From Desulfuromonadales bacterium (lineage in GTDB: Bacteria > Desulfobacterota > Desulfuromonadia > Desulfuromonadales > BM103), in the NCBI GenBank assembly GCA_029859485.1, contig JAOUDB010000049.1, positions 1-11,079 of the forward strand: 11,079 bases of DNA, read 5' to 3'. Below the pieces are notes generated by a model. That model worked only from the letters and a program-made list of their open reading frames with translations. It had not been told where the DNA came from and did no database searches. Shown in pieces: positions 1-6,692 of this stretch (within the stretch, counting starts at the first letter, position 1; every line of letters begins with the position of its first letter). Position numbers and translations under genes: made by a program.

Positions 1-151
1 AGAAGAGAACGGTAAGGAGATCCTTCCCTGCAAGGGGGAGAGCCCCCCGCGCTGCCGCCAGTTGGGCATCGCGGGGGGCCCCCGGTTTGACAATCCGCGC
101 AACCTCAGGAGAGACTTTTAAACGCACGGTACTGGATTCAGGTTGTGACAT
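1..151 (-). CDS. Hypothetical protein, N-terminal 50 codons only (runs off left edge)
   Basis: An open frame reads from ATG at 151 to the window edge without a stop. The start is MSQPESSTVRLKVSPEVARI, followed by an Ala/Leu-rich stretch that looks helical (DAQLAAARGALPLAGKDLL). The ATG lies 17 bp after the stop of the SPOR gene. A GGAG (164-167) sits 12 nt upstream of the ATG, a rather long spacing, so a GTG at 127 is a weaker alternative start. The protein-like composition, the lack of a better competing frame and the operon-like position support a real gene. I do not recognise the family. A helical-repeat protein is possible but is only a guess, since most of the protein is outside the window. 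The opposite strand also stays open here (to a stop at 121), but it reads less like protein. Confidence 0.72.
   Translation of the reverse strand, partial: MSQPESSTVRLKVSPEVARIVKPGAPRDAQLAAARGALPLAGKDLLTVLF
42..79. repeat. GC-only inverted repeat, 10-bp arms
   Basis: The arms GCCCCCCGCG (42-51) and CGCGGGGGGC (70-79) are perfect reverse complements separated by 18 nt. No T-run follows on either strand, so this is not a standard intrinsic terminator. It lies inside the partial gene at the left edge, about 70-110 nt after its ATG, where it would form a strong mRNA hairpin. Confidence 0.6.
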
Positions 152-168
152 AAATCAATACAACTCCA

Positions 169-1521
169 TCACTTGGCCTTTACAACGGCCGCTTTCACTC
201 CAGCCTTTGCAACGATGCTGGCTGCATCGGCAGCATCCTCTTTGCTGGCAAAACTGCCGAAGCGGACGCGACTCAAGGTTCTGACCACTTGTACCGGTTC
301 AGATTTGACCTGGAACCCTTCAGCGAGGAACCGCTTTTTAACCTTCTCCAAGTTATTTGTCTTGAGGAACGTGCCGGCATAGATCACGTAACCATCGCCG
401 GCAGGGACGCTGTAGGAGCCAGGTTCAACCTCACGGGCATAGGCCAGCGAAGCCTGGACGTCTTCTTTGCTGTGGGTTCCGAGTCGCAGACGCGTCATAT
501 CAATCGTGGCATCTACAGGAGTCACCAACGGGTGATATCCGAGCTTTTCAATCTTTGCAACCAAAGTTTTCCTGTTTGACTCCAGTAGATAGGAACCGGC
601 ATCCAGTGCGTAGGCACCATCCGCTACCTGCATAGGTGCTACGTCAGGCTTGGCGGCTGTCACTGGTTTATCCACTTCGACGGTCTTTGTCTCTACAGCC
701 TTGACAGGGGGAGCCTTGGGGGCTTTTTCTGTGACAGCTGGACCTGGTTTTACTGGCTCTGGCGCGGGAACCGGTGCCGGTACCGCAGCAGACGTCGGTG
801 CAGGCATGGCAGGCTCTTGTTTGGGCTTATCTACAGGAGCAGGTTTGGCTGCTGCCGCAGCAGGCTTAGCCTCTGTCGTGGCAACGGCTGGCGCAGGTGG
901 CGGAGGTACTGCAACACTCACCGGCTTCTCTTTTCCCGGAGCTGCTTTATTTGCAGGCGCCTTGACAGGAGGTGGCGGTACAGCGACTGCTTTGGCCGGC
1001 TTTTCTACAGGCATCTTTACTGTCGGTACGGAAGGCGTCGAGCTGCCCAAGCCCATGAAATAATAAGCACCTCCAGCGACAACGATGACTAATAGCAACA
1101 CCATCAACAGAGTGCGGTTTCTTGAACCACCGCTTTTCTCCTGCGGCTCAGGGGCGAAATCGACAGGGTCGTCAATTTCCTCCTCGTTTTCAGGGAACCC
1201 GGCATTTAAGTTGTCGCTGAAGAGATCTTCATCACCTAAAAAGCTGCCCTCATCGTCCTTCGCTGTATCAAGTTCAGTCTGTAAATCCTGCTCAGGCTCC
1301 GAAGACTCCTCTTCAATATCGAAGGAAAATTCTTCGCTGCCTTTTTCGGACTCCTCAGTGTGCGCCTGCTCGCCGAAGATGGTTCCCGGAAGGTCTTCTT
1401 CCATATCAAAGAAGATTTCACCACCATCTGCATCCGATTCATGGGGTTCTTCCTTCTTCGTTATACTGCTTTCGGGACTCTCATCCTCATCTTCAAACGT
1501 GAACTGATCCTTGTCAGACAT
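169..1521 (-). CDS. Membrane-anchored protein with acidic repeats, Pro/Ala linker and two SPOR domains
   Basis: 450 aa, type II membrane topology. Residues 1-133 are very acidic and presumably cytoplasmic. Residues 137-156 form one membrane helix after a short basic stretch (SRNR). Residues 165-300 are a Pro/Ala/Lys-rich linker that would span the periplasm, with VAVPPPP twice (179-185 and 203-209). The C-terminus holds two SPOR-like units, about 303-365 (YALDAGSYLL...) and 376-447 (YVIYAGTF...RVRFGSFASKEDA). SPOR domains bind glycan strands stripped of stem peptides, typically at division septa, so a cell-division or envelope role is likely. The first SPOR unit is the more divergent. The acidic tail repeats the pattern [FI]-x-F-[DE]-x-E-[DE]-[DE] at 7-14, 36-43 and 65-72, exactly 29 residues apart. 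The start is supported by GGGAGG (1528-1533), 6 nt before the ATG. The gene is 59 bp after the EF-G gene and is probably co-transcribed with it. The SPOR assignment is good; the partner of the acidic tail is unknown. Confidence 0.9.
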   Translation of the reverse strand: MSDKDQFTFEDEDESPESSITKKEEPHESDADGGEIFFDMEEDLPGTIFGEQAHTEESEKGSEEFSFDIEEESSEPEQDLQTELDTAKDDEGSFLGDEDLFSDNLNAGFPENEEEIDDPVDFAPEPQEKSGGSRNRTLLMVLLLVIVVAGGAYYFMGLGSSTPSVPTVKMPVEKPAKAVAVPPPPVKAPANKAAPGKEKPVSVAVPPPPAPAVATTEAKPAAAAAKPAPVDKPKQEPAMPAPTSAAVPAPVPAPEPVKPGPAVTEKAPKAPPVKAVETKTVEVDKPVTAAKPDVAPMQVADGAYALDAGSYLLESNRKTLVAKIEKLGYHPLVTPVDATIDMTRLRLGTHSKEDVQASLAYAREVEPGSYSVPAGDGYVIYAGTFLKTNNLEKVKKRFLAEGFQVKSEPVQVVRTLSRVRFGSFASKEDAADAASIVAKAGVKAAVVKAK

Positions 1522-1580
1522 AAATTACCTCCCGTTCTGCTACTCAATCATTGATGAGAAACATGATTATTAAGCAGGCA

Positions 1581-3659
1581 TTAATCTTCATTGTTCAGTT
1601 CTGCCAGAAGTTTAGCCATTAGATGAGATGGCACCTCTTCGTAATGTGTGAATTCCATGGTAAAAAGCCCGCGATCAGAGGTCATGGAACGGAGGACCGG
1701 AGCGTACTTCAGAACTTCCGACATCGGCACCTGAGCCTTAACCAACTGACTGCTTCCCTGGGGCTCCATACCTAGGACTTTACCACGACGGGAGTTCATA
1801 TCGCCGATAACCTCACCGACACACTCGTCAGGTACGGTAATCTCCATCTCCATGACTGGCTCGAGGAGAACCGGAGTCGCAGCTTCAAGGGCCTTCTTGA
1901 ACGCCATCGAGCCCGCTATTTTGAAGGCCATCTCCGAGGAGTCCACCGAATGGTGAGAACCATCGAACAGAGTGACCTGAACATCCTGAACAGGAAATCC
2001 CGCCAGAGGCCCCTTGCCTATTGACTCAAGAATTCCCTTGTCGACAGCAGGGATAAACTGCCGCGGAATCACACCACCGACAATCTTATCAACAAATTCG
2101 TAACCTGCGCCTCTTTCAAGGGGCTTAACCTTAATTGACACGTCAGCAAACTGACCTTTGCCTCCCGACTGTTTCTTGTGTCGATAAGACTGCTCGACTG
2201 ATTTTTTGATGGCCTCACGATAGGGGACTTTCGGCTCCTTGAGGAGAACGTCAACGCCGAACTTGCGCTTAAGTTTTTCAACCGCAACTTCAACATGCAC
2301 CTGACCCATGCCTGAGATGATCATCTCCTTGGTTTCAACGTCGCGCTGCAACTGCAAGGCGGGATCTTCTTCCGTCAGCTTTGAAAGCCCGCTAAAAATT
2401 TTCTCTTCATCACCCTTGCTCATCGCCTCTAGAGCAAATGAGATGACCGGCTTCATGCTCATCGGGCATTCGTATACGATCGGCTTATTCGCGTCGCACA
2501 GAGTGTCACCAGTCGTGGTCTCTTTCAATTTGGCGACCGCAACAATATCACCTGCCACAGCTTCGCTGACGGCTTTTTGCTTTTTGCCCTCAGGCAACAG
2601 GATCTGACCAAGGCGTTCGCTACAATCCTTGTTTGGGTTAAACACTGAACTATCGGACTTGACTGTTCCTGAATAAACACGGAACAGGTTCAACTTGCCA
2701 GTAAAGGGGTCGCTGACAGTCTTGAAGACCATCGCCGAGAAAGGCTCGTTAGGATCAGGTCGACGCTCTTCCGGCTCATCATTCTTGGGGTTCGTGCCGT
2801 ACTGGATTCCTTTATCAATGGGCGAAGGCATGCAGAGGACGATATAATCAAGGAGCTGACGAATACCGATATTGGCCGTAGCGCTGCCGCAGAAAACCGG
2901 GGTAAAGACACCGGTCAGAGTTCCCTCACGCAAACCACGCAGGACCTCTGCTTCGGAGAGTTCCTCGGTTTCGAGGTATTTCTCCATCAGCTCATCATCG
3001 GCTTCAGCACAGGCTTCCATCAACATCACATGCAGGCGTTCGGCTTCAGCCTGATATTCTTCAGGAATATCGCCCTCTTCGTAGGTGCCCTTTTCATCAA
3101 ACTTGAAAAGCCGCGCCTTCATGGTGATCAGGTCGACAACCCCTTTAAAATTGTCTTCTTCACCGATCGGCATATTAACAGCAACGGGGCGGCAACCCAG
3201 GGTTGTCTCCATGTCGTCAACAGCCTTGAGGTAATCAGAACGCTCCCGATCAAGTTTATTGATAAAGGCAATGCGGGGGACCTCAAACTCTTCTGCCCAC
3301 TTCCAGAGCGTCTGGGTTTGAGCTTTAACGCCGTCAACGGCCGAAATCAGCAGCACAGCTCCACCAAGGACACGCATGCAGCCGCGCGTATCATGCAGGA
3401 AATTTGTATAACCGGGAGTATCTACAATATGCAGTTCATGGCCGTTCCATTCGCAATGATGCAGCTTCGATGAGATCGTGATCTTGCGCTTGGTTTCTTC
3501 GGGCTCAAAATCCATGTTCGAGGAGCCATCGTCAACTTTACCGAGTCGATCGGTCATCCCGGTGTTGAACAACATAGCTTCGACCAGGGAGGTCTTGCCC
3601 GCATCCCCTTGTCCGACGATACCCAGATTCCTCAACTTTTCAGTTTCGAACTTTGCCAT
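1581..3659 (-). CDS. fusA: Elongation factor G paralogue (EF-G2 type translational GTPase)
   Basis: 692 aa, the usual EF-G length, with all five domains: G domain about 8-280, II about 305-395, III about 400-475, IV about 478-600, V about 602-685. The P-loop is GQGDAGKT (16-23), G3 is DTPGY (80-84) and G4 is NKLD (134-137). Domain IV carries GGVIPRQFIPAVDKG (528-542) and the tip loop GSHHSVDSSEMAF. Canonical EF-G has DTPGH, whose His matches the catalytic His of EF-Tu. Here it is Tyr84, and switch I lacks the RGITI motif (KRKITIS at 57-63), as expected for the EF-G2 subfamily rather than the housekeeping factor. The domain IV tip His that helps translocation is kept (H570). It acts on the ribosome in the cytoplasm; EF-G2 roles are poorly defined. 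ATG at 3659 is chosen because a strong ribosome site precedes it; a TTG five codons upstream (3674) overlaps that site. It lies 76 bp after coaX. Confidence 0.93.
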   Translation of the reverse strand: MAKFETEKLRNLGIVGQGDAGKTSLVEAMLFNTGMTDRLGKVDDGSSNMDFEPEETKRKITISSKLHHCEWNGHELHIVDTPGYTNFLHDTRGCMRVLGGAVLLISAVDGVKAQTQTLWKWAEEFEVPRIAFINKLDRERSDYLKAVDDMETTLGCRPVAVNMPIGEEDNFKGVVDLITMKARLFKFDEKGTYEEGDIPEEYQAEAERLHVMLMEACAEADDELMEKYLETEELSEAEVLRGLREGTLTGVFTPVFCGSATANIGIRQLLDYIVLCMPSPIDKGIQYGTNPKNDEPEERRPDPNEPFSAMVFKTVSDPFTGKLNLFRVYSGTVKSDSSVFNPNKDCSERLGQILLPEGKKQKAVSEAVAGDIVAVAKLKETTTGDTLCDANKPIVYECPMSMKPVISFALEAMSKGDEEKIFSGLSKLTEEDPALQLQRDVETKEMIISGMGQVHVEVAVEKLKRKFGVDVLLKEPKVPYREAIKKSVEQSYRHKKQSGGKGQFADVSIKVKPLERGAGYEFVDKIVGGVIPRQFIPAVDKGILESIGKGPLAGFPVQDVQVTLFDGSHHSVDSSEMAFKIAGSMAFKKALEAATPVLLEPVMEMEITVPDECVGEVIGDMNSRRGKVLGMEPQGSSQLVKAQVPMSEVLKYAPVLRSMTSDRGLFTMEFTHYEEVPSHLMAKLLAELNNED

Positions 3660-3663
3660 GATC

Positions 3664-3671
3664 TCTCCTTT
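3664..3671 (-). promoter_or_regulatory. Ribosome binding site fixing the EF-G2 start
   Basis: On the minus strand this reads AAAGGAGA, with AGGAG ending 5 nt before the ATG at 3659. It is the strongest Shine-Dalgarno in the left operon. It rules out the in-frame TTG at 3674, which would place the site inside the coding region. Confidence 0.75.
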
Positions 3672-3735
3672 CAATGTTCCTCATGATTTCCAATAGTCAG
3701 ATAATCGTAATGATTTTCAGATTATTAAATGACCA

Positions 3736-4506
3736 CTAAGCGACATGGTTGCGTTCATAAATGATCCGCAAACCTTCCAGGGTGAGACTGTTATCCACTT
3801 CATCAATGGTCTGGCTATATGGTGCAATCAGCGTCGCCAGTCCCCCGGTCGCCATGACATGGGGTTTTTCGCGCGACTCCTGCTTCATGCGACCGACAAT
3901 ACCATCCACCAGACCGACATAACCGTAGAATAAACCGGACTGCATGCTGTTGACTGTGTTCTTGGCGATAACCTGTGGCGGGCAAACGATTTCGACCCGG
4001 GGCAGTTTACTGGCCCTTTCGTACAAAGCCTCTGCAGAGATACTTAGGCCCGGAGCTATCGCCCCTCCCTGGTACTCACCACGACAGGAGATGTAATCAA
4101 ACGTTGTCGCCGTACCGAAATCCACAACGATCAGACTGGCTTGCTGTTTTGCGTATGCGGCCACAGCATTGACGATACGATCGGCACCAACCTCTCGGGG
4201 GTTGTCATACTGAATCGGCATGCCGGTCTTGATTCCCGGGCCAACCACCAGCGGCTTCAGCTTGAAATAATTATCGCACAGTGTCTCCAGAGTGTTCAGC
4301 AATGGTGGAACGACACAGGAAATAATAACATTTAAGACGTCAGGAAAATGCAAGTTACTGAGGCTGAACAACTCATGTACGACCATCGCCCATTCATCTG
4401 CGGTCCGCGCTTTATCAGTGGTTAAGCGCCAACTGCGTGCAAGCTCCTTACCCTTGTACAGACCAAGCACGGTGTTGGTATTACCGACATCTATAACGAG
4501 AAGCAT
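3736..4506 (-). CDS. coaX: Type III pantothenate kinase
   Basis: 256 aa, full length for CoaX. It phosphorylates pantothenate with ATP to 4'-phosphopantothenate, the first step of CoA synthesis, in the cytoplasm. It belongs to the ASKHA fold and is unrelated to the CoaA and PanK-II types. Visible motifs: phosphate-1 loop [10 protein letters not shown] (6-15), GADR (107-110, with the catalytic Asp109), phosphate-2 DFGTATTFD (129-137), GGAIAPGL (147-154), [11 protein letters not shown] (181-191) and the adenosine-binding ATGGLA (219-224). The ATG at 4506 is preceded by GAGGG about 5 nt upstream. The gene is 113 bp after birA, a gap holding short CGCGAAC repeats, and 76 bp before the EF-G2 gene. 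The birA-coaX pairing is common in this bacterial group. Confidence 0.97.
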   Translation of the reverse strand: MLLVIDVGNTNTVLGLYKGKELARSWRLTTDKARTADEWAMVVHELFSLSNLHFPDVLNVIISCVVPPLLNTLETLCDNYFKLKPLVVGPGIKTGMPIQYDNPREVGADRIVNAVAAYAKQQASLIVVDFGTATTFDYISCRGEYQGGAIAPGLSISAEALYERASKLPRVEIVCPPQVIAKNTVNSMQSGLFYGYVGLVDGIVGRMKQESREKPHVMATGGLATLIAPYSQTIDEVDNSLTLEGLRIIYERNHVA

Positions 4507-4521
4507 TAAAACCCTCGGAAA

Positions 4522-4546
4522 GCGGAACGCGGTTCGCGGTTCGCGG
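4522..4546. repeat. Tandem CGCGAAC heptamers between birA and coaX
   Basis: On the minus strand the 25 bases read as CGCGAAC, CGCGAAC, then the inverted-looking CGCGTTC and CGC. The array lies about 10 nt upstream of the coaX ribosome site. It resembles short intergenic repeats I associate with this bacterial group, but I could not verify that here. It could fold weakly through GCGAAC and GTTCGC. Confidence 0.5.
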
Positions 4547-4619
4547 AAAAATCAAACATAAAAAGCCAGACAACTTTTTTCATCACTCATTCCTTGTCCC
4601 ACAACACTCGTCACGGCTT

Positions 4620-5603
4620 CTAAAGCGGAAGCACGTCGCCTGCATAAATGCTCTCTATCTTACCAGCCGAAGTTCGAACCAGCAATGCGCCATCACCGCC
4701 AAGGCCGACCATTTTGCCTTCAATCAACAGATTATTGCAATCCACCTGCACCCGTTTACCGGTCAGTTCGCAGAGCTCTGTCCAAGCAGTGAAAATAGGG
4801 GCACTTCCCTCTTCCAAATAGACCTGGTAAAGAGCGTCCAGCTCCTGCAACAGGGAACGGGTAAAGGCCAACCGGGAGACAGCTTTGCCCGAGGCAATGG
4901 CAAGCGACGTGGCAGGGTAACGCAGATCGTCAGGGAACTGTTCGGCGCGCATGTTTAGATTAACGCCAATACCGAGGACGACATAATGAACCTGGTCGGT
5001 CTCAGAGCTCATCTCATTGAGGAGGCCTGCGACCTTGGCTCCATTCAGGAGAATATCGTTGGGCCACTTAACCGTTGGCTGCAAGCCGGTACAGTTTTTA
5101 ATTGCACGACAGACGGCCACAGCCGATAGAAAAGTCAGTTTTGGGGCTTCAAAAGGCAGAACAGGAGGGCGCAGTAAAATTGAGGCGTAAAGGTTGACGC
5201 CGCCGGGTGATTCCCACTGGCGACCCATCCGACCCTTGCCAGAGCTTTGACGGTCAGCAATCACCACCAGCCCGTCATCAGCCCCTTCATCACCAAGGCG
5301 ACAGGCCTGCAGGTTGGTGGAATCCGCCTCGTCAAGCGAGATGATGCGGGACCCCACCAGCTGGCATTCGAGACCGGACTGAATGGCTTCCGGCATTAGG
5401 ACATCGGGAGACTGCTGCAATTGGTACCCTCGTGAAGGAATCGCTTCAATCTGGTAACCTGCCTGGCGAAGGTTGCGAATGTGCTTCCAGACCGCCGTAC
5501 GCGAAACACCCAACTCATCACTGATCCTTTCACCAGAGACAAAACCGTCTGGCGTCTGGCGGAAAAGTGAGAGGATGGTTTCACGTGGGGCTGGTGTTTT
5601 CAT
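4620..5603 (-). CDS. birA: Bifunctional biotin-[acetyl-CoA-carboxylase] ligase / biotin operon repressor
   Basis: 327 aa from the ATG. Residues about 8-62 form a winged helix-turn-helix (ISDELGVSRTAVWKHIRNLR region), so this is the DNA-binding class of BirA and not a ligase-only form. The catalytic domain (about 85-275) shows DSTN (94-97), the biotinyl-AMP loop SSGKGRMGR (120-128, a GKGRMGR variant of the usual GRGRxGR) and KWPND (179-183). An SH3-like C-terminal domain covers about 280-327. It activates biotin to biotinyl-5'-AMP and attaches it to the carboxyl carrier protein; with biotinyl-AMP bound it usually represses bio genes, none of which are in this window. The start is uncertain: TTG at 5606 directly precedes the ATG at 5603, and neither has a clear Shine-Dalgarno. 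The gap from nadC is 26 bp, so translation may depend on the upstream gene. Confidence 0.95.
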   Translation of the reverse strand: MKTPAPRETILSLFRQTPDGFVSGERISDELGVSRTAVWKHIRNLRQAGYQIEAIPSRGYQLQQSPDVLMPEAIQSGLECQLVGSRIISLDEADSTNLQACRLGDEGADDGLVVIADRQSSGKGRMGRQWESPGGVNLYASILLRPPVLPFEAPKLTFLSAVAVCRAIKNCTGLQPTVKWPNDILLNGAKVAGLLNEMSSETDQVHYVVLGIGVNLNMRAEQFPDDLRYPATSLAIASGKAVSRLAFTRSLLQELDALYQVYLEEGSAPIFTAWTELCELTGKRVQVDCNNLLIEGKMVGLGGDGALLVRTSAGKIESIYAGDVLPL

Positions 5604-5629
5604 CAATAGTTAGGTTCACGCCCTAATGT

Positions 5630-6460
5630 TTAAGTAAACAACATGGAGATATCAACGGACCGATAAGAGTGCGTCAGTGCGCCGACAGAAATCAAGCGGA
5701 CGCCGGTCTCGGCAATAGACCTGACACTTTCCAGATTAACCCCCCCGGAGGCCTCCGTGATGGCGCGATCGCCAACCTGCTCGACGGCCGCAGACAATTC
5801 GTCAAGAGACATGTTGTCGAGGAGCAGGATATCTGCACCAGCGGCCAAAGCTTCTGCCACCTCCTCCTGATTGCGAACCTCGACTTCAATTTTCTGGGTA
5901 TGCGGCACACTCTGTTGAGCGCGGCTGACCGCGGCCGTAATCCCCCCGGCAGCGGCGACATGGTTCTCTTTGATCAGAACAGCATCATAAAGAGCCATGC
6001 GGTGATTCCCACCACCCCCCATGCGTACCGAGTACTTTTCCAGAACCCGTAGCCCAGGTGTGGTTTTCCGCGTATCCACAACCACCGCGCAGGTCCCTTC
6101 AACCTCTTTCACAAAAGCCGCGGTGAGAGTGGCAACCCCGCTCATACGCTGCAGAAGGTTTAACGCAACACGCTCACCTTGCAGAAGAACGGAGGCATCA
6201 CCCTTAATCCAGGCCAGTACATCGCCGCGTTTTACAGACTGGCCATCGTTCATAAGTTTTTCGAATGCAGTCTCTGCAGAAAGCAGCCGAAAGACTCGCT
6301 GCGCAACATCAATACCGGCCAGAACGAAATCTTCCTTGGCGACCAGCTCGGCGCTCGCCTGCGTACCAGGCGCTATCGTTGCCAGCGTGGTGACATCCCC
6401 GGTACCGATATCTTCTTCAAGAGCACGATGTAGGATAGGATCGAGTATAAATGAGTTCAT
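5630..6460 (-). CDS. nadC: Nicotinate-nucleotide pyrophosphorylase (carboxylating), quinolinate phosphoribosyltransferase
   Basis: 276 aa, normal length. It converts quinolinate and PRPP to nicotinate mononucleotide, CO2 and PPi, the step where de novo NAD synthesis joins the common pathway. Hallmarks are EDIGTGDVTT (16-25), the RMSG region (105-108), DTRKTTPGLR (129-138), YSVRMGGGGNHR (143-154), KENH (164-167), EVEV (192-195), LDNM (214-217), EASGGV (236-241) and SVGALTHS (258-265). These cover the substrate-binding Arg, Lys and His residues and the TIM-barrel phosphate loops. The ATG at 6460 has only a weak GGAAA upstream. It is the first gene of the minus-strand operon and is divergent from the lipoprotein gene. 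nadA and nadB are not in the window. Confidence 0.97.
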   Translation of the reverse strand: MNSFILDPILHRALEEDIGTGDVTTLATIAPGTQASAELVAKEDFVLAGIDVAQRVFRLLSAETAFEKLMNDGQSVKRGDVLAWIKGDASVLLQGERVALNLLQRMSGVATLTAAFVKEVEGTCAVVVDTRKTTPGLRVLEKYSVRMGGGGNHRMALYDAVLIKENHVAAAGGITAAVSRAQQSVPHTQKIEVEVRNQEEVAEALAAGADILLLDNMSLDELSAAVEQVGDRAITEASGGVNLESVRSIAETGVRLISVGALTHSYRSVDISMLFT

Positions 6461-6550
6461 AAATTATGTTTCCAGCCGATCAGCAAAGGTGAAACTTCTT
6501 CGTCTCCTCGCGGAAACTCTGAATGGCACGCTTTCGTATTAAGGTGTATT

Positions 6551-6580
6551 TTTATAACATATTGAAACTTTTACAAGCAA
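6551..6580 (-). promoter_or_regulatory. Candidate sigma70 promoter for the nadC operon
   Basis: On the minus strand, -35 TTGCTT (6575-6580) and -10 TATAAA (6551-6556) are separated by 18 nt. This would give a leader of about 80 nt before nadC. The -10 is good and the -35 is moderate. It was found by inspection only. Confidence 0.4.
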
Positions 6581-6613
6581 CTGAAAAGCCTGTAACCATG
6601 CCTATTTCCAAGC

Positions 6614-6642
6614 TTTACATTTATCTTTAAATCGCCAACAAT
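6614..6642 (+). promoter_or_regulatory. Candidate sigma70 promoter for the OmpA-family lipoprotein
   Basis: -35 TTTACA (6614-6619) and -10 AACAAT (6637-6642) are separated by 17 nt, giving a leader of about 45 nt before the GTG at 6693. A TTGAAA at 6651 with TATAAA at 6670 is a weaker alternative, because the spacing is only 13 nt and it would start too close to the ribosome site. Confidence 0.35.
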
Positions 6643-6692
6643 GGGAGATGTTGAAAATTTGCAGATTTCTATAAAACCCTAAGGAGTCGCTC

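Noticed and set aside
2..121. Open plus-strand reading frame at the left edge, ending at TAA 119-121
   Set aside because: It is Arg/Pro/Cys-rich and has no start in the window. The minus-strand frame over the same bases has an operon position, a start and a more protein-like composition.
650..1507. Plus-strand open frames opposite the SPOR gene (137 and 140 aa)
   Set aside because: They mirror the Pro/Ala linker (giving Gly/Ala/Thr-rich) and the acidic tail (giving Ser-rich); this is a composition shadow.
3030..3473. 147-aa plus-strand open frame opposite the EF-G2 gene
   Set aside because: It lies wholly within conserved GTPase-domain coding and has no supporting motif or start signal.
4522..4546. 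CRISPR-like or iteron origin interpretation of the CGCGAAC units
   Set aside because: Only three short units with no spacers, no DnaA boxes and no cas or rep genes nearby.
4550..4600. 13-codon minus-strand mini-ORF (MSDEKSCLAFYV) upstream of coaX as a leader peptide
   Set aside because: It has no run of regulatory codons, and there is no alternative hairpin pair to support attenuation.
6021..6542. 173-aa plus-strand open frame opposite nadC
   Set aside because: nadC is unmistakable on the other strand; this frame has no motif or ribosome site and is Ser/Arg/Thr-rich as expected of an antisense shadow.
6523..6630. 35-codon plus-strand small ORF (starting MARFRIKVYF) in the nadC/OmpA-family gap
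   Set aside because: It has only a weak GGAAA upstream, overlaps the candidate promoters and shows no coding signature; open by chance is likely.
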